63,167 nt of DNA from Candidatus Aminicenantota bacterium (GTDB taxonomy: Bacteria > Acidobacteriota > Aminicenantia > Aminicenantales > CALLJL01). The stretch is taken from assembly GCA_026416195.1 (NCBI GenBank), contig JAOAFQ010000183.1:1-63167 (forward strand), given 5' to 3'. Both the position numbers and the translations under genes were made by a program. This document shows, one piece after another, positions 55,001-61,673 of the stretch (position 1 is its first letter; each line of letters starts with the position of its first letter). The notes beneath the pieces were generated by a model. It saw only the letters and a list, made by a program, of their open reading frames with translations, did no database searches and was not told the origin of the DNA.

Positions 55001-55097
55001 AGTAGGCACTTTTAGTGCTTCCGGAACTTATAAGCGAGTGACCAGCGTCAGCAATTTGTCGCGGACCTTCCAGTTATCTCTCCGTTACGGCTTCTAA
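52053..55097 (+). CDS. TonB-dependent receptor, Oar-like, with carboxypeptidase-regulatory domain
   Basis: This 1014-residue protein has a signal peptide (1-20), a carboxypeptidase-regulatory domain (about 28-110: GAIRGFVKDNEGNPLPGVSIIISG), a plug (about 118-235: EEEVVVTAASPIVDVKTSS, YQVDGLYANDPDN) and a barrel of about 750 residues ending LSLRYGF. GTG 52053 is chosen because AAGGAGGGAAAG precedes it. It differs from the receptor at 39064 in barrel length and sequence, but shares domain order and the DLN-type loop (WWDLNGNRIPDE) at a like place. The ligand is unknown. Its terminator follows 17 bases after the stop codon. Confidence 0.93.
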   Translation: MKKIWLLFLSLVFLSSFLAGQGTTKDTGAIRGFVKDNEGNPLPGVSIIISGPAIMGTRTAITNEEGAFRVPLLPVGVYSITAELQGFQKIKRENVEVTLGGTITITIEMIPAKVEEEVVVTAASPIVDVKTSSVANVFKSDLLLNLPIGRALGNVVTLTPGVVSAANVRGGTAANTIYQVDGLYANDPDNAQLGVNVDFNLMEEVNVITGGMPAEVGISSGGFVNVVTKSGGNKFSGLLDFRYTDDSMSKPVIPEPHLRSLGLGRPTVDLYNYNMSGSLGGPIIKDKLWFFANGRYGKSETPSGFVKWTAPTGVTYDEFNRTAWNWGSFLKLTFQPTQNLRLVLNGNILETYRNTRASGLYMPFDCHYHDDPWGNYNGFGALTWIVDPNTIVEFRGGYLIVSAWLTLVRSELDNVAYNYDAYTGYYFGTGYRTNEWIGRPSKQASVHLTRFQDNLLGGDHEIKAGLEVVTGACNWSSWKKNPLGITWYNGNPYYWRGVYGLNEPHPTYGDGQILLYVMGQTRENSMAKSANVRYSAYFQDSWTIKHRLTLNVGLRYDLERGWIPDIYKEKSGGIAYSVGEATLKTQWGLNPYDEFRQDGVDDFIKWSLFTPRLGATFDVFGNGKTAIKLHIGRFSNWLYSSFFVSYNPIRLSSYTFNWWDLNGNRIPDEAGIDRYVVVTTRSPLVMLRDYWSRLVDKNLKATFDDQITIGLDHELFPNFRLGLSFQYKHKKNIVDDGLYDFNTGKTWYMPGSEFWVPFTTTVPAIDQFPAAQVTLYFPTKNAPEMLRLLTNIPEAYRKYWGFDITFEKRFSRGWHLGGSVTLSKVWGNHPGDYGNIFGYAGTGNTANWVVNSEGRLGEDRPLVIKVYGTFNLPYGFVASFYYNHYSGTPWQRTATIYVPSAWAAANNVDTVRGASYSVNVEPQGSRRNYTFQNCDARIDKKFSLSRFGYFALIFEVYNLFGTHYVNVTQNPGGTWRPVDNNTTVGTFSASGTYKRVTSVSNLSRTFQLSLRYGF

Positions 55098-55114
55098 ATT
55101 CAGTTAAAATTTTA

Positions 55115-55146
55115 GGGGGGAGAGAAAATTAAAATTATCTCCCCCC
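55115..55146. terminator. Strong intrinsic terminator after the second TonB receptor
   Basis: GGGGGGAGA (55115-55123) pairs with TCTCCCCCC (55138-55146) in a 9 bp stem with a 14 nt loop; TTATTTCTATTTTCC follows. It serves the receptor gene and may also act on the converging serine dehydratase gene. Confidence 0.88.
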
Positions 55147-55190
55147 TTATTTCTATTTTCCTATTTTCCAAAGGACAGTCTGAAATCATT

Positions 55191-56753
55191 TTATTGTGGT
55201 CTTCTTAGAGATTGAGCGGAGGGACAGAGAGCTAGCCCCCCTAAAGAAGTCACTTTAAGTTCAGGAGGCAACATCTTACCCACCTCATAAACAGCATCGA
55301 TGGTTTCATCAAAAGGGATTGGGTTATCATAGCCACCATTAATCAAATCAGCGCAAACAAAAGCGGAAGCTGCGGCTATAGCATTCCGTGTATGACAAGG
55401 AATTTCGCAAAAACCTTGAACTAAATCACAAACAGAGCCCATGGAGTTCTGAAAAGAAATTGCAGCCGCATCAAAAGCTTCTTTGGCTCCGCCGCCGACA
55501 GCTTCAATGACTGCAGCCGCTCCCATTGCCCCAGCAGCTCCAATTTCAACTTGACAACCCGCAACTTCGGCCGCAAAGGTTGCCCGATAACCCACAACTA
55601 GACCCACAGCGCCAGCAGCTGCCAAAGCTTCAATCATTTTCTCTCTAGCTATTCCCTTATCTTCTAAAAGAGTAACTATTATTCCAGGCAAAGTCCCAGC
55701 TGAGCCAGCAGTCGGAGCGGCGCAAACGACGCCCATCGAAGCCGCCGTATGTTGGGCTGCCATCGCCCGAGCTGAGGCTCTCGTCAACAAGCCACCGATT
55801 AATTTTCCTTCTTTTTCAGCTTGATAGATGAATCTAGCTTTAGGTTTTAAGAGTTGAAGAGTAAGATTATCTTTTAAACCCGAAGCAACCGATTGTTTCA
55901 TTATTTCCAGACGCTGAGCTAGTTGTTGCCTGATTTCGTTCTCTTTCAAATTTAATAGTTCACTTTCATAAGTTATAGCTAATTTTCCTAGGCTTTTCTT
56001 TTGTTTGACTGCCAATTCTATCGCCTCTGCGGCTGACCTGAAGAGAGGTTCACCCGAGACCACCGGCATCAATGGAGGAATTATTTTAAAGTCTTTTAAA
56101 TTAAAATAAGATTTAATTTTCTCAAGGGTCTTAGAGGAAATCTTTTTTGTGCAAGTTAAGTGCCATAAGCTGATGTCCGTGTTTTCACTTACTTTAATTT
56201 CAGAACATTTCAGTGGTAAAGAATTTAAAAAATTAACTACGATTTTGTTTTTTTTCTTAGGTAATTCAAATAAATATTCATAGCTATCACCCCTTAGTTT
56301 AACAGGCCAGCCATTAATTTCAATTATTTCGACCATCCCGCCACCAACTGACTTTCCCTTCAAACTGATTTTCTGCCTGAATTTATTCTCGATCTCAATT
56401 TTGACAAAATTAGGATGATCAGCCTCAGGGATAGACTGGATTTCAAAGCTCAAATCCAGACCTGATTCAGCGGCTAAATGGAGAGCTTGGGCAAATCGCT
56501 CATCAGTGATTTCCCAGCCTAGAAGCCCGGCGGCAAAACCTAAGTCGGATTTTTGCTGACGAAAGACTCGAGCGTAGGAACCTTTTTTGTCGAAAATTAT
56601 TTTAACCTTAAGGGGAGTATCGCCTACGATGGACCGAGCTAGGCGACCGAGATAATAAGAACCCGCGGTGTGAGAGCTAGAAGGGCCTCTAATTACTGGC
56701 CCCAAGACATGGTTTAAAATGCTTAGCTTAATTGTCTCTTTTAAGCTTTTCAT
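55191..56753 (-). CDS. sdaA: L-serine dehydratase, single-chain iron-sulfur type
   Basis: This 520-residue protein joins the beta part (1-150: GPVIRGPSSSHTAGSYYLGRLA) and alpha part (about 240-520: MAAQHTAASMGVVCAAPTAGSAG, then GCQVEIGAAGAMG and CEIPCHTRNAI). The cysteines in the alpha part would hold the [4Fe-4S] cluster that binds serine. The reaction gives pyruvate and ammonia. The order beta-alpha is the E. coli SdaA type. The length is longer than E. coli SdaA (454) due to a segment of about 60 residues between the domains. It converges with the second TonB receptor. Fits amino acid fermentation. Confidence 0.93.
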   Translation of the reverse strand: MKSLKETIKLSILNHVLGPVIRGPSSSHTAGSYYLGRLARSIVGDTPLKVKIIFDKKGSYARVFRQQKSDLGFAAGLLGWEITDERFAQALHLAAESGLDLSFEIQSIPEADHPNFVKIEIENKFRQKISLKGKSVGGGMVEIIEINGWPVKLRGDSYEYLFELPKKKNKIVVNFLNSLPLKCSEIKVSENTDISLWHLTCTKKISSKTLEKIKSYFNLKDFKIIPPLMPVVSGEPLFRSAAEAIELAVKQKKSLGKLAITYESELLNLKENEIRQQLAQRLEIMKQSVASGLKDNLTLQLLKPKARFIYQAEKEGKLIGGLLTRASARAMAAQHTAASMGVVCAAPTAGSAGTLPGIIVTLLEDKGIAREKMIEALAAAGAVGLVVGYRATFAAEVAGCQVEIGAAGAMGAAAVIEAVGGGAKEAFDAAAISFQNSMGSVCDLVQGFCEIPCHTRNAIAAASAFVCADLINGGYDNPIPFDETIDAVYEVGKMLPPELKVTSLGGLALCPSAQSLRRPQ

Positions 56754-56835
56754 TCGCCAGGACCTAAAAATAAAAAATTGGGGTTTTTTCCTTTACACCG
56801 CTTTTAATTTATTGAACCAATTTTTCCTGACTAAT

Positions 56836-57645
56836 TTAATCGAGCTTTATTCTGTTTATAGAATAAGCTAAAGGAATAATTATTTTCGTGCCCTTCATTT
56901 TTTCTTGAATCAGTTTTTCCAATTCCTGATATTGCCGAGATGAACCATGCAGAGCGACGACAACTTTCACTTTGAGATCACGGGCCATGTTGAAGGCAGC
57001 TTGAGGCGATGCGGTCGGCGAAGGCTCACCGGCAGGAAGAAAGGCCAAATCAGCTGAAAGCCCAGAAAGAGGAACGTAGTCAGAATCACCCCCATGAAAG
57101 ATTGTTAAATCGCCAATTGTGAGATGATAAAGCATAATTGGCCCGACATGGCTCCCTTTTATTGCTTTAACTGTAATATTCCCTAATTGAAAAGGCTTAT
57201 CAGGCGAGGCCACAACGAGCTTATCAGTTGGAATTTCTCCTTTCAATCGGTTAATGACATTGGCTTCGGCTAAAATAGTTGCCCCACTAGCTTTAAACAA
57301 AGAAAGTGTTCTCGATGGATGAAAATGATCATAATGATCATGGGTAAAAAGGATTAAGCTGATGGCGCCTAGAGGAATGGCTCTAATATCCTCCTCTTTA
57401 ATTTTATCAGCTGGATCAATGATAATTGCTTCTTGAGCTGTTCTGATAATAACCCCTGAGTAGCCTAAATATTGAAAAGCCACCTCATTTTTTTCCAAAA
57501 CATAAGCCAAGAGACTCTTGATTTCTTCAGTCATCATAGCTGAGGCCCCCTTAAACAAATTATTTGAAGCTTTTATGCCTAAAAAACCAATAATCAGCCA
57601 TAAACATATTCCAATTATCCAACCTCGACTTTCTAATGACTTCAT
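56836..57645 (-). CDS. MBL-fold metal-dependent hydrolase, membrane-anchored
   Basis: This protein of 269 residues starts with a hydrophobic segment (8-25), then a UPF0173/YtnP-like metallo-beta-lactamase fold: VAFQYLGYSGVIIRT, the metal motif THDHYDHFHPS, KGSHVGP, FHGGDSDYVP and ALHGSSRQY. ATG 57645 is preferred over 57669 because GAGGGGG (57651-57657) precedes it. Members of this branch (L-ascorbate-6-phosphate lactonase-like) hydrolyse varied esters or lactones; the substrate is not deducible. It is separate from its neighbours and may face the periplasm. Confidence 0.82.
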   Translation of the reverse strand: MKSLESRGWIIGICLWLIIGFLGIKASNNLFKGASAMMTEEIKSLLAYVLEKNEVAFQYLGYSGVIIRTAQEAIIIDPADKIKEEDIRAIPLGAISLILFTHDHYDHFHPSRTLSLFKASGATILAEANVINRLKGEIPTDKLVVASPDKPFQLGNITVKAIKGSHVGPIMLYHLTIGDLTIFHGGDSDYVPLSGLSADLAFLPAGEPSPTASPQAAFNMARDLKVKVVVALHGSSRQYQELEKLIQEKMKGTKIIIPLAYSINRIKLD

Positions 57646-57813
57646 TTTTACCCCCTCATAATAAACCATTTAATTATACAATAAGACAAATTTTTCCTCT
57701 ATAAATCCATCCAGCTACAGCTCTTGCCTTTTAATTGATAATCAGGCCCCTTCTCTTTAGCTGACAGAATATCCTTTAGGGCTTATAAATTTTATGTGAG
57801 GCGATTCGCCATA

Positions 57814-57842
57814 TTGCAATGAAAGGCTAAAAGAGCTAAAAT
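57814..57842 (+). promoter_or_regulatory. Candidate promoter of the aldolase-phosphofructokinase genes
   Basis: TTGCAA (57814-57819), a 17-base spacer and TAAAAT (57837-57842), within GCTAAAATAAAC, the same 12 bases as upstream of carA. The start would be near 57849 with a leader of about 115 bases. Confidence 0.6.
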
Positions 57843-57866
57843 AAACAGTAATTCTCAAGATAGTTC

Positions 57867-57932
57867 GGGCTAAAGAAAAAAAGCCAGTTTAAAAGTCATC
57901 AAAAAAATCTGGCAAAAGAATTTCGAAAGCCC
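57867..57932 (+). promoter_or_regulatory. Two nested stems in the aldolase leader
   Basis: GGGCT (57867-57871) pairs with AGCCC (57928-57932), enclosing GCCAG (57883-57887) with CTGGC (57909-57913). Each stem is 5 bp. The ribosome site lies outside, 18 bases downstream. Complementarity is seen; function is inference. Confidence 0.3.
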
Positions 57933-57965
57933 AACCTCAAATCAAATAAGAGGAGGAGGTAGATA

Positions 57966-58925
57966 ATGAGTGAAATTGTGCGCCAAATTGAATCCAGAAT
58001 AGCAAACAAGCAACGCTTAGAAAAATTTCACCTTGATCTCGATCATATCGGTCCTGGTGAAAAGCGCCGTTTATATGAGCTCATGTATGCTCACGGTCCT
58101 GGTAATGGCAAAATCATGCTTTTGCCTATTGATCAGGGCTTTGAACATGGACCTAGAGACTTTTTTCCTAACCCACCCAGTATCGATTTTGAGTTTCAAC
58201 TTGAGCTGGCCTTGGAAGCTAATTACTCAGGTATTGCTTGTCACATTGGTTTAGCTGAAAAACATTACAAGAAATATGCTGGCCGAATTCCTTTAGTTCT
58301 GAAAATCAACGGACGAACTTCCATTCCGCCTGATGATGAGGCCTTCTCTCCCCTCGATGCCAGTGTCGAAGATGCTCTTCGCCTAGGAGCTGAGGCTATT
58401 GGTTATACCCTTTATGTCGGTTCGCCCAGGGAAGCTGAGGATATAGCGCAATTTTCCAAAATTAGGCAGGAAGCTAAAAAATATGGGCTACCAGTGATTA
58501 TGTGGGCCTATCCTCGGGGAAAATATGCCGAAACAAGAGGTGGTGGCCGCGATTCTTTAGCTATGGTTGATTACGCGGCTAGAATTGCCAATGAACTTGG
58601 AGCCCATCTAGCGAAAATAAATTTACCTGTTCCCCCCAAGGGTGGAAGCTATGACCCCACTAGTCCTTTCAAAGCCTATAATGAATTTAAAGACATCTCT
58701 GAAGTTGAGGCTTTGCGGCAGGTTGTTCGTTCAGCTGGACGAACCGGGGTTCTCGTTTCAGGGGGTTCTAAGCTTAGCGATGAGGAATTGTTGAAAAAAG
58801 TTGAAATTTGCCTTGAGGCCGGAGTTGATGGCTTTATTTTTGGCCGCAACATCTGGCAGCGAAAATATGATGAAGCGGTAAGGATTAGTCGAGAAATTTT
58901 CACATTGATTAAGCGCTATCAATAA
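57966..58925 (+). CDS. fbaB: Class I fructose-bisphosphate aldolase (DhnA/FbaB type)
   Basis: This 319-residue protein matches the archaeal-type class I aldolases: MLLPIDQGFEHGPRDF (53-67), LKINGRTS, IMWAYPRGKYAETRGG and LVSGGSKLSDEELLKKV. Lys217 in LAKINLP is the likely Schiff-base lysine. It splits fructose 1,6-bisphosphate into dihydroxyacetone phosphate and glyceraldehyde 3-phosphate, and in archaea such enzymes also serve gluconeogenesis. The length fits. It is followed 66 bases downstream by the PPi-type phosphofructokinase, so the two form a glycolytic/gluconeogenic unit. A very strong GAGGAGGAGG ribosome site suggests high expression. Confidence 0.92.
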   Translation: MSEIVRQIESRIANKQRLEKFHLDLDHIGPGEKRRLYELMYAHGPGNGKIMLLPIDQGFEHGPRDFFPNPPSIDFEFQLELALEANYSGIACHIGLAEKHYKKYAGRIPLVLKINGRTSIPPDDEAFSPLDASVEDALRLGAEAIGYTLYVGSPREAEDIAQFSKIRQEAKKYGLPVIMWAYPRGKYAETRGGGRDSLAMVDYAARIANELGAHLAKINLPVPPKGGSYDPTSPFKAYNEFKDISEVEALRQVVRSAGRTGVLVSGGSKLSDEELLKKVEICLEAGVDGFIFGRNIWQRKYDEAVRISREIFTLIKRYQ

Positions 58926-58991
58926 CCAGAATAACCCCCTTCAAAAATAAAAAACTAATTTCTGAAATAAAAAAAGACAAGGGAGGACAAA

Positions 58992-60020
58992 ATGAGAGTG
59001 GGCATTTTAACTGGAGGCGGTGATTGCCCCGGATTAAATGCGGTTATTAGAGCTATTGTCCGCAAGGGGATCATGTTTTATGGCTATGATTGTTATGGTA
59101 TCAAGAATGGCTGGCTAGGCCTAATTGAAGGCAAAATTGTTCCTCTTGATCTGAATAGCATTTCTGGTATTCTTCCAAGAGGCGGGACCATCCTTGGAAC
59201 CTCAAGAACTAATCCCTTTAAAAAAGAAAACGGTGTCGAAAAAATTTTCTCTAACATGGCTAAATTTGAGCTTGACGCTTTAGTCGCCATTGGAGGTGAA
59301 GATACTCTTGGAGTTGCTTATAAACTTTTTCAGCAGGGATTAAAAGTAGTTGGTGTCCCTAAAACAATCGATAACGATCTTTCTTGCACCGATTATACCT
59401 TCGGTTTTGATACAGCGGTTTCCATTGTCTGTGAGGCCCTTGATCGTCTCCACACCACCGCCGAAGCTCATCACCGCGTTATGGTCGTTGAAGTTATGGG
59501 CCGTCATGCTGGCTGGATTGCTGTTATGGGTGGTTTAGCTGGTGGCGCTGACCTCATTCTAATCCCCGAAGTCCCCTTTGATCTCGATGATGTTTGCCGA
59601 GAAATCCAAAAGCGGCGAGAAAGAGGTAAAGATTTTAGTATAGTTGTCGTCGCTGAAGGCGCTCAACCCAAAGAAAATGGATTAATCACCCAATCTGAAG
59701 AAAGAGATCCTTTTGGTCATGTGCGACTCGGCGGCATCGGCCATTATCTTGGCCGGGAAATTGAAAAAAGAACTGGCCTCGAAACCAGGGTCACCGTTCT
59801 AGGCCATACTCAACGAGGAGGCTCTCCTACTGCCTTTGATCGAATTCTGGCCACTAGATTTGGTATAGCGGCTATTGATCTCGTTAGAGAAGGTAAATTC
59901 GGAATGATGGTCAGTCTTCAAGGGAACAAAATAGTCCCTGTTCCTTTAGAAAAAGCAGTGGCTCAACTAAAGACAGTAGATATGGAACTTTATGAAATTG
60001 CCAAGGTCTTTTTTGGCTAA
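58992..60020 (+). CDS. pfp: 6-phosphofructokinase, predicted pyrophosphate-dependent
   Basis: This 342-residue protein has the PFK fold: VGILTGGGDCPGLNAVIRAI, the donor loop GGEDTLG (101-107), GVPKTIDNDLSCTDYTFGFD and EVMGRHAGWIA. In E. coli PfkA the ATP site needs Gly104 and Gly124; here Asp104 and Lys124 occupy those positions at the same numbers, the hallmark of pyrophosphate-using enzymes such as that of Amycolatopsis. The reaction is reversible: fructose 6-phosphate + PPi to fructose 1,6-bisphosphate + phosphate. It follows the aldolase by 66 bases; GGGAGGAC is the ribosome site. Confidence 0.9.
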   Translation: MRVGILTGGGDCPGLNAVIRAIVRKGIMFYGYDCYGIKNGWLGLIEGKIVPLDLNSISGILPRGGTILGTSRTNPFKKENGVEKIFSNMAKFELDALVAIGGEDTLGVAYKLFQQGLKVVGVPKTIDNDLSCTDYTFGFDTAVSIVCEALDRLHTTAEAHHRVMVVEVMGRHAGWIAVMGGLAGGADLILIPEVPFDLDDVCREIQKRRERGKDFSIVVVAEGAQPKENGLITQSEERDPFGHVRLGGIGHYLGREIEKRTGLETRVTVLGHTQRGGSPTAFDRILATRFGIAAIDLVREGKFGMMVSLQGNKIVPVPLEKAVAQLKTVDMELYEIAKVFFG

Positions 60021-60117
60021 TCGAAAAAATTAAAGTTTAATAAATCGATTTATCAACAAGATCTAACAAGAAAGTAACAAGGAACAATAATCTATCTCGC
60101 TTAGTCAAAACGAAAAA

Positions 60118-61212
60118 TTAATCAAGAACTTGATCAATAATCCCCCCGCCCAAGACAATTTGCTTTTGATAAAAAACAACTGATTGGCCAGGAGTAATGG
60201 CTCGCTGGGGCTCGATAAATTCAACTACTACCGAATCTTTTTCGAGGGGAGAAACAATTGCTTTGGCCTCTTCATGCTTATAACGAATTTTAGCTTTAAC
60301 CGTAATGGGCAAATCTATTTTATCCAAAGCAATTAAATTTACTTTCGTCGCTATTAATTTCTTTCGTAGCAATTCCTTTTCTTCACCTACAATGACGGCC
60401 TTCCTTTCAGGGTCAAGGCCAATGACATAAAGTGGTTTTTTCCAAGATATTTTCATCCCGCGTCTCTGACCGATAGTAAAGTGGGCAATTCCTTGATGTT
60501 CACCTAATTGCCGACCAGTTTTATCCATAATTGGGCCAGGTCGAAAGGCCTCAGGTTTTCTTGATTTAAGAAAATTGATATAATCACCATCAAGAACAAA
60601 GCAAATTTCTTGACTTTCAGCTCGGTCGGCTACATGAAGCCCAAATTTACTGGCCAGATGACGAATCTGAGCTTTCGTATAATTGCCTACAGGAAATAAG
60701 GTTCTTTTAAGCTGTTCTTGGGTTAAGGGATAAAGGAAATAGGATTGGTCTTTAGCTATGTCTCGTCCTTTTTTTAAAAGAAAACGCCCCCTCTTTTCAT
60801 CGAACTCAATTCGGGCATGATGGCCAGTAGCTAAAAAATCAGCCCCTAAATTCTTAACTTTTTCCCACAGCCGTCTAAATTTTATAAATTCATTACAGCG
60901 AATACAGGGATTGGGAGTGCGACCCTGAACATATTCTTGACAAAAATTCTCAATCACCCATTTCTCAAAGTCTTCACGGAGATCCACCACAAAATGAGGA
61001 ATTCCAAGTTGCCAACAAACCTGCTGGGCATCTTCAACAGCTTTGAAACCACAACAGCTTCGTAATTCCTCATTCAAACAGACTTCTGCAGGTAAAGAAA
61101 AGAGTTTCATCGTTAGCCCAATAACTTCATAACCTTGGTTTTTTAAAAGAGCCGCCGCTACAGAAGAATCTACCCCCCCACTCATAGCCACAACTACCTT
61201 TTTCTGACTCAT
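60118..61212 (-). CDS. mnmA: tRNA-specific 2-thiouridylase
   Basis: This protein of 364 residues has the PP-loop VVVAMSGGVDSSVAAALLK, the catalytic cysteine pair in TPNPCIRCNEFIKF and SQEICFVLDGDY, and the C-terminal beta-barrel domain (RYKHEEAKAIV, ITPGQSVVFY). It 2-thiolates U34 of tRNAs for Lys, Glu and Gln. The frame opens at TTG 61242, but ATG 61212 gives the normal start. It converges with the phosphofructokinase gene across 97 bases with no clear terminator. Confidence 0.95.
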   Translation of the reverse strand: MSQKKVVVAMSGGVDSSVAAALLKNQGYEVIGLTMKLFSLPAEVCLNEELRSCCGFKAVEDAQQVCWQLGIPHFVVDLREDFEKWVIENFCQEYVQGRTPNPCIRCNEFIKFRRLWEKVKNLGADFLATGHHARIEFDEKRGRFLLKKGRDIAKDQSYFLYPLTQEQLKRTLFPVGNYTKAQIRHLASKFGLHVADRAESQEICFVLDGDYINFLKSRKPEAFRPGPIMDKTGRQLGEHQGIAHFTIGQRRGMKISWKKPLYVIGLDPERKAVIVGEEKELLRKKLIATKVNLIALDKIDLPITVKAKIRYKHEEAKAIVSPLEKDSVVVEFIEPQRAITPGQSVVFYQKQIVLGGGIIDQVLD

Positions 61213-61673
61213 TTCTACTTTTAACAGAAAAAATGATTTCAAAAACTAAAATTAAAATAACAGATTTTTTTGTTTTTGACTATCGACTTCATTTGGACTC
61301 TTTGAGAGCGGGAAATCTTCAGAATTCAGCTTCTCACTATCTTGAACTAACCTTATCTAAGACAAGAAAAGAACTGAAGCCTCCAGGCCCCAAATTTCCC
61401 TGCAACTTGAAACCACTGATCAAGATAAGGATTTCGACCAGAAGGGCTAATATCTTCAAGAGATAGTTTTTATAATCCTGATTAAAGGTGAAAGCATTGA
61501 GCTCAGGAAATTAATACCTAAAGAGGATATGGCCGTTAGTCCGATGTCTCTAAAAGAATGACAGAGGAAACCAAAGAGAAATAATGTTTGAGTCACTGAG
61601 AACTCGTTTAAAAATCATTGGCAAAGCGAAAAATTTAGGATAAAAAGAAGACGATAAAATGATGGAGGTGACG
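61213..61673 (+). other. 461-base region upstream of the sortilin-like gene
   Basis: Between the divergent mnmA and sortilin-type genes there is no convincing gene. A short open frame at 61233-61466 has no ribosome site and unlike composition. TATAAT occurs at 61472-61477 without a good -35, and could drive the downstream gene with a long leader of about 190 bases. No tRNA or repeat was recognised. Confidence 0.55.
61664..61670 (+). promoter_or_regulatory. Ribosome binding site deciding the start at ATG 61674
   Basis: GGAGGTG ends 3 bases before ATG 61674. In-frame ATGs at 61659 and 61662 lie upstream of or in this site and are therefore unlikely starts. Confidence 0.75.

Larger units (their letters stand above)
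57646..57965 (+). other. 320-base region upstream of the aldolase gene
   Basis: No gene is visible. It contains the ribosome site of the minus-strand MBL gene, a GGCG-ATT-CGCC mini-hairpin (57800-57810), the promoter at 57814-57842, the leader hairpins at 57867-57932 and the GAGGAGGAGG ribosome site of the aldolase gene (57950-57959). Confidence 0.6.

Noticed and set aside
61233-61466. Open frame of 77 codons between mnmA and the sortilin-like gene
   Set aside because: It has no ribosome site, overlaps the alternative mnmA start and shows no family pattern or domain.
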